NCBI RefSeq assembly: GCF_002886045.1 | Contig: NZ_CP025791.1 | Coordinates: 4,479,001-4,543,000, forward strand | Reading direction: 5' to 3' | DNA from: Flavivirga eckloniae | GTDB lineage: Bacteria > Bacteroidota > Bacteroidia > Flavobacteriales > Flavobacteriaceae | DNA: 64,000 bases | Part shown: positions 38,862-47,952 of the stretch, piece after piece | How positions within the stretch are numbered: position 1 is the stretch's first letter | How the letters are laid out: every line of letters begins with the position of its first letter | The notes under the pieces: generated by a model | Databases searched by the model: none | What the model was told of the DNA's origin: nothing | Seen by the model: only the letters and a program-made list of their open reading frames with translations | Program-made: the position numbers and the translations under genes

Positions 38862-40199
38862 ATGAAGTATTACCATGTTTTTATGTTTTGCACATTAATT
38901 CTTTTTTGTGCTTGTAAACAAGAAAAGAAAACTAAAGAATTAACAGATCTGGCCCCTAAGCCATTAGATACAATCATAACTCTTACAGATGATGGCGCTT
39001 GGTGCTGGTTTTCAGATCCCCGAGCTATATATACACATGGTGATCAACCAGGAGTTTTAACAGGTTGGGTAACAGCAGATGGAAGTATTGAGGTTGCTAA
39101 AATAAATTCTGAAGGTGCTATAAAGAAGCAGACTTTATCGCAAAAGTTAGATAAAGACGATCATGCCAATCCGGCATTTGTAGAGCTTGTTAATGGTGAG
39201 AATATGGTGTTTTTTACAAAGCATTTCGATTCTTATGTAAGGTACCATTCCAGTATAAACAATAAGGATAGTTTGTTTGGAGCATCTGTTCACTCCGATC
39301 CCTTTGATGATAAAGAATTAGAAAAGTTTCCGTTAAAAAGAACGACCTATGCCAATCCATATGTTTTAGAAGAAGAAGCGGGAAAGCTGTTTTGTTTTGG
39401 ACGATGGACAGGTTTTAAACCTAATTTTATGGCATCTACAGATCATGGCAAGACCTTTTCAAAAGCGAAAGTATTAATAACCAATTATCCTTTTGATGGC
39501 GAGAACAGGCCATATGCAAAGTATTACTCAGATGGAAAGTCCAAAATACACATTCTTTTTACAGACGGACACCCAAGAAACGAACCTACCAACTCCGTTT
39601 ATTATGCTTATTACGAAAAAGGCTCATTTTGGAGAGTTGATGGCTCAAAAATTTGTACCATTGAAACATTGCCTTTCGAGCCCAAAGATGCCTCATTAGT
39701 ATATCAGGCAGATGCAGAAAAAGGAAAAAGTTGGGTATTTGATATTGCATCAGACAATCAGGGAAACCCTGTAATACTTTATGCAAGATACCCAGATGAT
39801 GAACACCACATCTATCATTATACAAGATATGATGGAGAAAAATGGATAGATTCCAGAATATGCGATTCAGGAAACTGGTTTCCTCAAACGCCAGAGAATA
39901 CCGTAGAGCCAGAACCTAACTATTCGGGGGGAATGGTTATAAACCCTTTAAACTCAAATATTATTTATACCTCTGAGAAAGTAAACGGAATATTCGAAAT
40001 TGTAAAATACACCCTGAACGACCAAGGCGGTATTATTGATAAAAAACCAATTACAACAAATTCAAAGTATGACAATGTACGTCCATTTGTTCCTAGAAAT
40101 ATGAAAGAAGGCGATACCGAAGTCGTTATATGGATGGAAAATGAAAAGTATATTCACTATACAGATTATAAAACCGCTATAAAAATGTATAAGAAGTAG
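38862..40199 (+). CDS. BNR beta-propeller lipoprotein, candidate PL24/PL25-like (ulvan) lyase
   Basis: Lipobox FCAC at Cys19. The 445-aa protein fits the BNR_4-type seven-bladed propeller: WCWFSDPRAIYTHG, TYANPYVLEEEAGKLFCFGRWTGFKPNFMASTDHGKTFSKA, HILFTDGHPRNEPTNSVYYAYY and YARYPDDEHHIYHYTRYDG. Ulvan lyases of families PL24 and PL25 share this fold. In PL25 (PLSV_3936), as I recall, the active residues are H123, H143, Y188 and R204; here H101 (DDHANP) and H121 (FTKHFD) have the same 20-residue spacing, and Y163 or Y167 and R181 lie near the expected distance. A lyase would supply the GH88 enzyme with unsaturated uronides. The lyase call is inference; a sialidase-like or purely binding role is possible. 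Confidence 0.65.
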   Translation: MKYYHVFMFCTLILFCACKQEKKTKELTDLAPKPLDTIITLTDDGAWCWFSDPRAIYTHGDQPGVLTGWVTADGSIEVAKINSEGAIKKQTLSQKLDKDDHANPAFVELVNGENMVFFTKHFDSYVRYHSSINNKDSLFGASVHSDPFDDKELEKFPLKRTTYANPYVLEEEAGKLFCFGRWTGFKPNFMASTDHGKTFSKAKVLITNYPFDGENRPYAKYYSDGKSKIHILFTDGHPRNEPTNSVYYAYYEKGSFWRVDGSKICTIETLPFEPKDASLVYQADAEKGKSWVFDIASDNQGNPVILYARYPDDEHHIYHYTRYDGEKWIDSRICDSGNWFPQTPENTVEPEPNYSGGMVINPLNSNIIYTSEKVNGIFEIVKYTLNDQGGIIDKKPITTNSKYDNVRPFVPRNMKEGDTEVVIWMENEKYIHYTDYKTAIKMYKK

Positions 40200-40360
40200 T
40201 TTTTTACAGATTAACTTGAAAATAAGTTATTTACACTTTTAAATTGATTTTCACAGGTTGTTAAATATGTATAGCGTGTAATTATTTAAGTAAAAAATTA
40301 CAAAAATCTCAAAAATATAGCGATTTATCCTAAAATAATAAGGTGATATGATATAATTGT

Positions 40361-40368
40361 TATATTTG
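40361..40368 (+). promoter_or_regulatory. -7 box upstream of the ECF sigma gene
   Basis: TATATTTG matches TAnnTTTG and lies 24 bp before the ATG at 40393, a typical leader length in Bacteroidota. A -33 element is not clear. Confidence 0.5.
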
Positions 40369-40392
40369 TCTTAATGGCAAATATTTAACAAA

Positions 40393-40989
40393 ATGAATAA
40401 TCCTGATTATAGTAATGCTGATAAAGCATTAATTAAATCCTTGAAAAAGGGAAGGATTGATGCATTCAAAGCGATCTTTAGGCTTTATGAAAGACGTTTG
40501 TATTATTTTGTGTTTTCTTATGCCAAATCTGAATACATAGCAGAAGAAATTACTCAGGAAATCTTTATAAAAATATGGGAGGAAAGAGAAAAAATAGATC
40601 TCAATAAATCCTTCCATTCCTATATATTCACATTAACAAAAAACAGAACCTTTAATTATTTAAGAGATGCTTCCAGAAGAGAAGTTATAAGAAAAGAACT
40701 CTGGAATAATGTTTCTAAAGAATATGAACATATCGAAAACAATTTGTTTTATTCAGAATATCAAAAAGTAATAGAAGATATCGTAGAAGCATTACCTCAA
40801 TCTAAGAGGTCTGTTTATAGGCTTTCAGCACAACAAGGGAAAAGTCATTCTGAAATAGCATCGTTACTTGGACTTCAAATAAAAACGGTTAAAAACCACT
40901 TATGGAAAGCAAAAGAAACTATAAAGTTACAATTGCGACCACACGTGGAAAATATTATAAAGTTTTTATGCCTCTTCTTCTTTTCATAG
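40393..40989 (+). CDS. ECF RNA polymerase sigma factor
   Basis: 198 aa with region 2 (about 28-95, YIAEEITQEIFIKIWEEREKIDLNKSFHSYIFTLTKNRTFNYLRD) and region 4 (about 128-180, LPQSKRSVYRLSAQQGKSHSEIASLLGLQIKTVKNHLWKAKETI), then a short hydrophobic tail (IIKFLCLFFFS) of the kind often seen in sigma factors of SusCD loci. It is the probable partner of the FecR protein encoded at 41558, in the same direction, although a 570-bp repeat-rich gap separates them. It has its own -7 box. Confidence 0.93.
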   Translation: MNNPDYSNADKALIKSLKKGRIDAFKAIFRLYERRLYYFVFSYAKSEYIAEEITQEIFIKIWEEREKIDLNKSFHSYIFTLTKNRTFNYLRDASRREVIRKELWNNVSKEYEHIENNLFYSEYQKVIEDIVEALPQSKRSVYRLSAQQGKSHSEIASLLGLQIKTVKNHLWKAKETIKLQLRPHVENIIKFLCLFFFS

Positions 40990-41557
40990 CCTGATATATT
41001 CTTTTCTAGTGTCAGGTTGAGCCTTTTGTCTGCGCTCAAGACAGGCTAAAGTCGAAACCTCTTTATTCATTGATGCTAAAAAGTTCTCGACTGCGAACAG
41101 ACATAAATTTCCTTAACTAAATGACATTGCCCTCAAGGGGACAATTTTACCGAGTGAGATTCCTCCCTAGAGGGAGGATTAAGGAGGGGGTCTTTAAATA
41201 CAAAATATTAGTTATTTGTCATTCCTGCAAAAGCAGGAATCCACTTGTTTGCTAAAACCCATTCATAAATTCACCTATTTACTTTCATAATAGATTCCTG
41301 CTTTTGCAGGAATGACAGATCAAGTATCAACTAATTTATAATTAAATACCTATTCAAAATAAAAATATTGGCTCACGTTTTAAAGTATGTAATTGTATGA
41401 TAATGAAAGTATTGTGATTTAGTTTTCTTTGGTTTCTTCAAAAATTTCAATCTATAATTAAAAAAAGTACGTTTTAGCGAAGGACTTTTAATAGACGTAG
41501 GTGTATAATTTATAGACGCCTTGATTCTATATTGAAATAAAACCTCCTTAACTAAAC
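40990..41557. repeat. 570-bp repeat-rich gap between sigma and fecR
   Basis: No gene. Contains diverged pieces of the GAGCGCAGTCGAAA-type dyad (about 41010-41100), a CCTCCCTAGAGGGAGG palindrome (41162-41177), the 25-bp inverted repeat pair at 41217-41317, and at about 41371 GCTCACGTTTTA, a possible single end of the TTAACGTGA-type elements. The last ~180 bases are AT-rich and should hold the fecR promoter. Confidence 0.6.
41217..41317. repeat. 101-bp nested palindrome with 25-bp perfect inverted repeats
   Basis: The left arm (41217-41241) starts TGTCATTCCTGCAAAAGC and its exact complement lies at 41293-41317. Each arm is itself a small hairpin (ATTCCTGC...GCAGGAAT), so the unit can form a two- or four-armed fold. 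GTCATTCC-type units of this form are widespread intergenic repeats in bacteria. Confidence 0.75.
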
Positions 41558-42757
41558 ATGGGCATGACTAAAAGTGAACACATTAAGAACCTATTACAAC
41601 GGTTTATAAAAAATACGATAAGTAAGTCGGAATTTGAAGAGCTTTTTGGGTACCTGCATGAAATAGATGTGGAAGAAGATGTTAAAGACTCTATGAAACA
41701 ACATTGGGAAAAGATCAATGCAGATCTTACTAATGATGCCTTAAAACCATCAGATAATGATCAGTTGCTAGAAGCTGTCCTAGAAAAAATTGATTTAAAA
41801 AAATCTCCTGAAAAATCAAGCGCAATAACGACGAAGCATATCTATAAAAGGTATGCCATAGCTGCAACTATAACATTGTTTTTTGGTATAGGAATGGGGT
41901 ATTTATACTATACGAATTTTATAAACTCCAATTCGAAATCGGCACCAGAAATACCTGCCGAAGTTATTACATTACAATTAGATAACGGTGATGTAAAAAT
42001 AATTTCAGATAAAGAGAGCGAACAGATCGTTAATGCCAAAGGGTTAGTTGTTGGTACTCGAACAGGGAACTCTATTGCCTATACAAATAATATTTCAGAA
42101 GAAAAGCTAGCGTATAATACTTTAACCGTTCCTTATGGGAAACGTTTTCAAGTTGTTTTGTCCGATGGAACTAAAGTGCACTTAAATGCAGGTACCTCAT
42201 TACGATATCCAATAAAATTCTTAAACGGATTAAACCGTGAAGTGTTTTTAGATGGCGAAGCTTATTTCGATGTCGTTAAAGATGCTAAACATCCTTTTTT
42301 GGTAAACGCAAAAGACCTCAATATTAAAGTATTAGGAACAAGGTTTAATATAACGTCGTATCCAGAAAACGAGATGATTAATACAATATTGGTCGAAGGG
42401 GCTGTTGAGGTATTTGAAAAAGATAAAGACACTGAAGCACCTCTAGTTTTAAAACCAGGCTACAAAGCTTCTTGGCATAAACAACATAAAAATATAAATG
42501 TTGAAAAGGTTAATATAGAACAGTACGTTGCTTGGATGAACGGCAGGTTGATACTAAATGAAGTTCCTTTTGAAGCCATTCAGAAAAAATTACAACGTCA
42601 GTATAATGTCACTTTTATAAATAATAATGAAGCGCTTAAAAGCAGAAAGTTCACTGGCAGGTTTGATATAGAAAGTATAGATCAGGTTATGAAAAGTTTA
42701 AGTATATCAGCATCATTTAATTACGTATTAAACAATAATCAAATAATCATAAACTAA
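41558..42757 (+). CDS. FecR-family anti-sigma factor
   Basis: Single-pass regulator between the SusC receptor and the ECF sigma factor. Cytosolic N-terminal region (1-97), membrane span (about 99-118, YAIAATITLFFGIGMGYLYY), FecR domain (about 185-295, YNTLTVPYGKRFQVVLSDGTKVHLNAGTSLRYP and VLGTRFNITSYPENE) and C-terminal DUF4974 (about 325-399, GRLILNEVPFEAIQKKLQRQYNV). An ATG two codons further in is an equal choice of start. The receptor gene follows after 160 bp containing a strong hairpin. 399 aa, normal. Confidence 0.93.
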   Translation: MGMTKSEHIKNLLQRFIKNTISKSEFEELFGYLHEIDVEEDVKDSMKQHWEKINADLTNDALKPSDNDQLLEAVLEKIDLKKSPEKSSAITTKHIYKRYAIAATITLFFGIGMGYLYYTNFINSNSKSAPEIPAEVITLQLDNGDVKIISDKESEQIVNAKGLVVGTRTGNSIAYTNNISEEKLAYNTLTVPYGKRFQVVLSDGTKVHLNAGTSLRYPIKFLNGLNREVFLDGEAYFDVVKDAKHPFLVNAKDLNIKVLGTRFNITSYPENEMINTILVEGAVEVFEKDKDTEAPLVLKPGYKASWHKQHKNINVEKVNIEQYVAWMNGRLILNEVPFEAIQKKLQRQYNVTFINNNEALKSRKFTGRFDIESIDQVMKSLSISASFNYVLNNNQIIIN

Positions 42758-42837
42758 CAATGAAAACTCTAAAGTTCCTATTAAAGCCTCCACAGTGCCT
42801 AACCAGCAAAATTTAAAAGAAACACTTTTATAAAGAA

Positions 42838-42867
42838 AATCGGAAAATGGGCGAACATTTTCCGATT
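42838..42867 (+). promoter_or_regulatory. Strong hairpin in the fecR-susC leader
   Basis: AATCGGAAAATG and CATTTTCCGATT form a perfect 12-bp stem with a six-base loop (GGCGAA), 50 bases before the susC start. There is no clean T-run, so it may be a leader-RNA structure or a weak attenuator that lowers susC expression relative to fecR. The other SusCD locus has an inverted repeat in the same position. Confidence 0.6.
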
Positions 42868-42917
42868 TAGAAAGTGATTTAAAATGAATAACCATTAATT
42901 TAAATCTTACCAAAAGT

Positions 42918-45900
42918 ATGAAAAAAAATACTATCGGTTGGGTGTTAGCGCTCGACCCTTTGAAAATAAGTTTAAAAATGAAACTTACATATTTTCTCCT
43001 TTTTGTATCATTATTACAATCATACGCCAACTCATACTCTCAAAACACCAAAGTGACTCTAGATATGAGGGAAGTGACACTTAGATCTGTTTTAAATGAG
43101 ATAGAACACAAAACAGATTATAAGTTTTTATATGAAAAGGGCATTTTTCAAACAGATAAAATTGTAAGCATATCTGTTAAGAGGAAAAAATTATCTTCAA
43201 TTCTTAATAGGCTTTTAGAACCCTTTGATGTATCTGTTGAATATTTAGATAAACAGATTATTATAAAAAGAAAACCAGATCCTGTTGAGGTAGAAAAAGC
43301 CGTTATAAAAGAAAGCCTTCAGCAACAAATTAAAGGTCAAGTAAAAGATGGATTCGGTTTGCCATTGCCCGGAGTTAGTATTTTGATAAAAGATACTACC
43401 ACAGGAACTTCTACCGATTTTGATGGAAATTATGAGATAAGAGCCAATCCGGGAGATGTATTAGTATTTTCCTTTCTCGGTTATACAACTCAGGAAGTAG
43501 TCGTTGCCCAATCTTTGGTGATCGATGTTCAGTTAAAAGAAAGCGTAGGCGTATTAGAAGAAGTAATAGTTACCGCTCAAGGCATTAGAAAAGAGAAAAA
43601 AGCCTTAGGATATGCCGTTAGTACACTTGAAGGAAAACAACTTGAAAACAAAGCCGAAACAGATGTAGCCAGATCTTTGCAGGGTAAAGTTGCAGGTGTA
43701 CAAATTAATGTAAATAGCGGTAGTACAGGTAATCAGGCATCTATAAGAGTAAGGGGCGATTTATCTGTTACTAATGGCAATTCCCCACTAATAGTTGTAG
43801 ATGGAGCCCCTTTTAATGGAGGTTTAATAGATATTAATCCAAACGATATTAAAGACTTTAGTGTGTTAAAAGGATTAAACGCTTCGTTGTTATATGGTAG
43901 TGATGGTAGAAATGGTGTTATACTAATAACAACAAAAAGTGGCAGCGGAAGTCCAGGGAAAGAAAAAGTTTCAATAAACTTTTCACATACAGTATATACC
44001 AATCAAGTAGCCAATCTTCCAGAATATCAAAACAAATATGGTCAAGGAAGCGATAACCGCTTTAGAGGAGGCGTTGTTGGTAATTGGGGTGCCGCTTTTT
44101 CAGAGTTGGATGTTGTACCGCATCCATATGCTAGTAATCCAGCTTTTCCCGAATTTGCAAACGTAGAGGTACCTTATAAACCAATTCCAAACAATGTAAA
44201 AAGTTTTTTTAATACAGGAATAGGAACCGTTACAGCCATTAATTTTAATTCATCTCAAGAAAAGACCTCATTTAACCTATCGGCGGGTTATACAGACGAA
44301 ACAGGTATTATAGGAAATAATGATCTTAAAAGATTTAATTTTAACATTGGCGGATCTGCACAAGTAACAGACAAACTAAATGTTAGAGCTACAATTAACT
44401 ATTCAACAAGAAAACGCAACTCGCAAAATGGAGCGGATATGTTTGAGATATTATTACATATCCCCAGAAACATAGATGCATTTAATTTACCATTTCAAGA
44501 CCCAGTAACCGGTGCAAATGTGTATTACAGACCTTCAGAAAATCCAAACTGGGTTATTAATAATACCGGTAGAAATGATGATGTGGTAAGAATATTTGGA
44601 ACTTTTAGGGCTAATTATAATTTTGATGACCATTGGAATCTGAGCTATCGTGTAAGTTTAGACAACGAGGTGCAGGATGAGTTTGATTTTGCCAATAGAG
44701 GTGGTGTTGATGACCCTACTGGGTTTTTAGAATTAGATTATGATAAGTTTCAAACAATTGATCAATCATTAATTTTAAGTACGAGCTACCAATTAAATAA
44801 AAAAATTGGTTTAGATGGTCAAATAGGTGTAAACTCACAAACAATTAATAATAAATCCAATTCTGCTAGTTTCGAAGATCAAGTCGTATTTGGTTTTTTA
44901 AGACCAGATAATTTTGATACCCAATCGGGTGATGCATCAAGATCTAAAGAAAATTTTGCTGGTGTATTTGGACAACTGGAATTTAATTATGATAAATTTT
45001 TATATGTAACCGTTTCGGGAAGAAATGACTGGAGTTCTACATTAGAAAAAGAAAATCAATCCCTATTTTATCCGGGCGTATCCGTATCGTTTTTACCCAC
45101 TTCGGCCCTCGATTTCAATTCCAATATTGTCAATTATTTAAAAATAAGAGGCGCCTATGCGACGTCATCAGGATTTCCAGGTCGCTTTAGAACACGAAAT
45201 ACTTTAGTTTCAGACCCACAACGTTTTATTACATCTGAAGGAGCCCTAAGATCTAGTAGAGTATCTCGCGTATTGGCAAACCCAGATTTAAGAGCCGAGT
45301 TGCACAAAGAAGTTGAAGTTGGTGTTGAGAGTAAATTATTTAATAATAGGGTTAGTTTAGAAGCTTCCGTATTTAAGCGTATCTCTAAAGACCAAATCGT
45401 TAGTCGTCCTTTAGACCCTGCTTTAGGTTTTACCAGCACAACTGTTAATATTGGTAGAGTAGATAGTGAAGGATTAGAAATAGATTTAGGCATAGATATA
45501 TTAAAAAGCGACAGTTTTATTTGGAACTTAACAAACGTATTTACAGCATACAATACCGAGGTTGTAGAACTAAATGCTCCAATTAGTTTGGATAACGACC
45601 GTTTTGCGATTCAAGGACAGCCCTTGGGTGTGATACAAGAAGATTATGCCATAAGGGATAGCGAAGGCAATCTTTTAATAAACCCCAATAATGGCGAGTT
45701 AATCGTTAGTGACGATATTGGTTTTCCCGATAAAATTATTGGAGACCCAACGCCAGATTGGGCGCTAACCACTATTAACAGTTTGAGCTATAAAGGATTT
45801 ACTTTTTCTGCTCAAATTGAATATACGCATGGTGGAGATAACATATCTGAAACAGCATACGATTTGTTAAGAAGAGGGGTTACAAGAGACACCGAAAATA

Positions 45901-46286
45901 GAGAAGGTTCTTTTATAATACCGGGGGTTTTAGGAGACCCAAGTACCGGGCTTCCTTTTTTGGATGCTAACGGACAAACCATACCAAATACGATACAGGC
46001 AAATGCTAATAGAACAGCATTTTCTAATTACTTGGAGGCGAATGATTTTAGGCTTTTCGATACATCTTTATTTAGAATACGAGAAGTTGCGTTATCCTAT
46101 ACTTTAGATGGGAAAAAGAACAAATTACCGTTCGATAATATTGCGTTTACGCTAAGTGGAAGAAATGTGTTTTTTAACGCTCCTAACTATCCAAAGTATA
46201 CAAACATAGACCCAGATGTTGATAGAGGAAGCACAACCATTCCAACAACCAAAAGGTATGCTTTCGGAGTTTCTATTTCATTTTAA
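42918..46286 (+). CDS. SusC/RagA-family TonB-linked outer membrane receptor with STN domain
   Basis: Import channel of the second SusCD system. N-terminal extension then signal peptide (about 21-42, MKLTYFLLFVSLLQSYANSYSQ); an ATG at 42978 would give the protein starting at this signal peptide. STN domain (about 45-120, VTLDMREVTLRSVLNEIEHKTDYKFLYEKGIF), carboxypeptidase-regulatory-like domain (about 138-215, IKGQVKDGFGLPLPGVSILIKDT), plug (about 220-345, GKVAGVQINVNSGSTGNQASIRVRG; SPLIVVDGAPF) and a barrel ending in Phe. 1122 aa. The STN domain and FecR neighbour indicate ligand-triggered expression. The operon downstream encodes a peptidase and an alpha/beta-hydrolase, so the cargo may be a peptide or an ester-bearing compound. 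Confidence 0.95.
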   Translation: MKKNTIGWVLALDPLKISLKMKLTYFLLFVSLLQSYANSYSQNTKVTLDMREVTLRSVLNEIEHKTDYKFLYEKGIFQTDKIVSISVKRKKLSSILNRLLEPFDVSVEYLDKQIIIKRKPDPVEVEKAVIKESLQQQIKGQVKDGFGLPLPGVSILIKDTTTGTSTDFDGNYEIRANPGDVLVFSFLGYTTQEVVVAQSLVIDVQLKESVGVLEEVIVTAQGIRKEKKALGYAVSTLEGKQLENKAETDVARSLQGKVAGVQINVNSGSTGNQASIRVRGDLSVTNGNSPLIVVDGAPFNGGLIDINPNDIKDFSVLKGLNASLLYGSDGRNGVILITTKSGSGSPGKEKVSINFSHTVYTNQVANLPEYQNKYGQGSDNRFRGGVVGNWGAAFSELDVVPHPYASNPAFPEFANVEVPYKPIPNNVKSFFNTGIGTVTAINFNSSQEKTSFNLSAGYTDETGIIGNNDLKRFNFNIGGSAQVTDKLNVRATINYSTRKRNSQNGADMFEILLHIPRNIDAFNLPFQDPVTGANVYYRPSENPNWVINNTGRNDDVVRIFGTFRANYNFDDHWNLSYRVSLDNEVQDEFDFANRGGVDDPTGFLELDYDKFQTIDQSLILSTSYQLNKKIGLDGQIGVNSQTINNKSNSASFEDQVVFGFLRPDNFDTQSGDASRSKENFAGVFGQLEFNYDKFLYVTVSGRNDWSSTLEKENQSLFYPGVSVSFLPTSALDFNSNIVNYLKIRGAYATSSGFPGRFRTRNTLVSDPQRFITSEGALRSSRVSRVLANPDLRAELHKEVEVGVESKLFNNRVSLEASVFKRISKDQIVSRPLDPALGFTSTTVNIGRVDSEGLEIDLGIDILKSDSFIWNLTNVFTAYNTEVVELNAPISLDNDRFAIQGQPLGVIQEDYAIRDSEGNLLINPNNGELIVSDDIGFPDKIIGDPTPDWALTTINSLSYKGFTFSAQIEYTHGGDNISETAYDLLRRGVTRDTENREGSFIIPGVLGDPSTGLPFLDANGQTIPNTIQANANRTAFSNYLEANDFRLFDTSLFRIREVALSYTLDGKKNKLPFDNIAFTLSGRNVFFNAPNYPKYTNIDPDVDRGSTTIPTTKRYAFGVSISF

Positions 46287-46304
46287 TTAAAAAGACGAGT
46301 ATTT

Positions 46305-47933
46305 ATGAAAAAAATAAAAATATTAATTTGTTTATTATGCGGCCTTTTTTTTGAGTCCTGCGAAATAACAAACTTCGATTTGCAAGAAGACCCTAATGAA
46401 TTAACACCTGAATCGGTAGATGCTAATTTCGTTTTGAATGAGCTACAGGTCGTTTTTGCAGAAGTTATGAATGACTTTAGTTTGCACACAGACGATGTTA
46501 TGAGATATGAATCCATGACAGATTCTTATAGCGATATTGCTGAACCCGACGCCTTAGATAGTGAGTGGCTTGATGTATACAGTATTAGAGAGAATACCCG
46601 AATAATTTCAAATTTGGCAAAAGACGATGATAATTTACTGTTCCATAAAGGTATGGCAAAACTATTACAAGCATACGCAACTGCGACTTTAGTAGATTAT
46701 TTAGGAGATATTCCATTCTCTGAAGCCAATAATATTGACATTTTTAATCCTGCTCCAGATGACGATGAAACCATTTATACAGCAATTTTAGCAGATATTG
46801 ACGCTGCTATAATAGATTTAAATAACGCCACATTAGCCCCAAACACCGATCTTTTCTATAATGGCGATGCTGACAAGTGGATAAAAATGGCTAATAGTCT
46901 TAAATTCAGATTATTATTAAATACAGCTAATACCAGTGGTATTAATGCATTGCTAACCCATGACAATTTAATTGATGATGAATCAAACGATTTTCAATTT
47001 CAATACTCAGATGCTCAAACACCGGTAGACAGCAGACATCCATATTTTGAGCGTGGATACGATAACGGAGAGGGCCAAACAGAATATATAGGTAATTATT
47101 TTATGTGGTTACTCAAAGATTCTAAAACAGTAAGAGACCCACGATTACGATATTATGTATATCGTCAAACGAATACCGATCTTACTTCGAGTTGTATTGA
47201 CGACCCATCTTTTGATTTTTGTTATATAGGCGATTTTTATTGGGGAAGAGATCATGAAGACCTTCGTGCAAGGCCAAATGACCGTTTTCTTAAAACAGTT
47301 TATGGTTTATACCCCGGGGGTGGTGCTTTTGATGCGGATAATCCGGCAGCAGCGTTTACCACGATTAATTTAGGAGGCGCAGGAATATTTCCGGTAATGC
47401 TCTCATCATTTATGGAATTTTTAAAAGCAGAGGCTGTACTTTCATTAGGCGCTAATGGAGATGCCCTAGCATCTCTTGAAGCTGGAATACGAGGATCTAT
47501 GGCAAAAGTAATTTCCTATGGTGAACTTAATAAAGAAGCTCTTGATAAAGTTGTAATAGAAGATGATCCTGCAACCGTGGAAGATGAAGAAATGAATGTA
47601 AGAGATCTTTACGCCGCTAAGCAATCGGATATAGATGCATATGTTGACGTAGTATTACAAGAATATCTAATTGGTTCTGATGAGCAGCGTTTAGAAATAG
47701 TTCTGAGGGAGTATTATATAGCCGCGTTTGGTAATTCTATTGAGGCCTACAACGGTTATAGAAGAACCGGATTTCCATCTAATTTACAAATACCCGTAGT
47801 AAACGAGTCTATTCCTTTTCCAAGAACATTTTCCTTACCAGAAGATGCTGTAGATCGTAATACATCATTAAATCAAAAGCCTACTACAACTCAGGTTTTT
47901 TGGGATAAGCTACCAGCTGGTGCTCTTAAATAA
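46305..47933 (+). CDS. SusD-like (SusD_2 type) outer membrane lipoprotein
   Basis: Surface ligand-binding partner of the SusC protein, 18 bp downstream of it. Lipobox ESC at Cys19. The sequence follows the SusD/RagB-like family with the start FDLQEDPNELTPESVDANFVLNELQ and the helices DNLLFHKGMAKLLQAYATATLVDYLGDIPFSEA and DADKWIKMANSLKFRLLLNTAN; the C-terminal part has the conserved LEIVLREYYIAAFGNSIEAYNGYRRTGFP and FPRTFSLPEDAVDRN. This subfamily is distinct from the RagB-type protein at 24242, so the two SusCD loci are not recent duplicates. 542 aa, normal. Confidence 0.93.
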   Translation: MKKIKILICLLCGLFFESCEITNFDLQEDPNELTPESVDANFVLNELQVVFAEVMNDFSLHTDDVMRYESMTDSYSDIAEPDALDSEWLDVYSIRENTRIISNLAKDDDNLLFHKGMAKLLQAYATATLVDYLGDIPFSEANNIDIFNPAPDDDETIYTAILADIDAAIIDLNNATLAPNTDLFYNGDADKWIKMANSLKFRLLLNTANTSGINALLTHDNLIDDESNDFQFQYSDAQTPVDSRHPYFERGYDNGEGQTEYIGNYFMWLLKDSKTVRDPRLRYYVYRQTNTDLTSSCIDDPSFDFCYIGDFYWGRDHEDLRARPNDRFLKTVYGLYPGGGAFDADNPAAAFTTINLGGAGIFPVMLSSFMEFLKAEAVLSLGANGDALASLEAGIRGSMAKVISYGELNKEALDKVVIEDDPATVEDEEMNVRDLYAAKQSDIDAYVDVVLQEYLIGSDEQRLEIVLREYYIAAFGNSIEAYNGYRRTGFPSNLQIPVVNESIPFPRTFSLPEDAVDRNTSLNQKPTTTQVFWDKLPAGALK

Positions 47934-47952
47934 TAATTAAAAAATTGAAATT

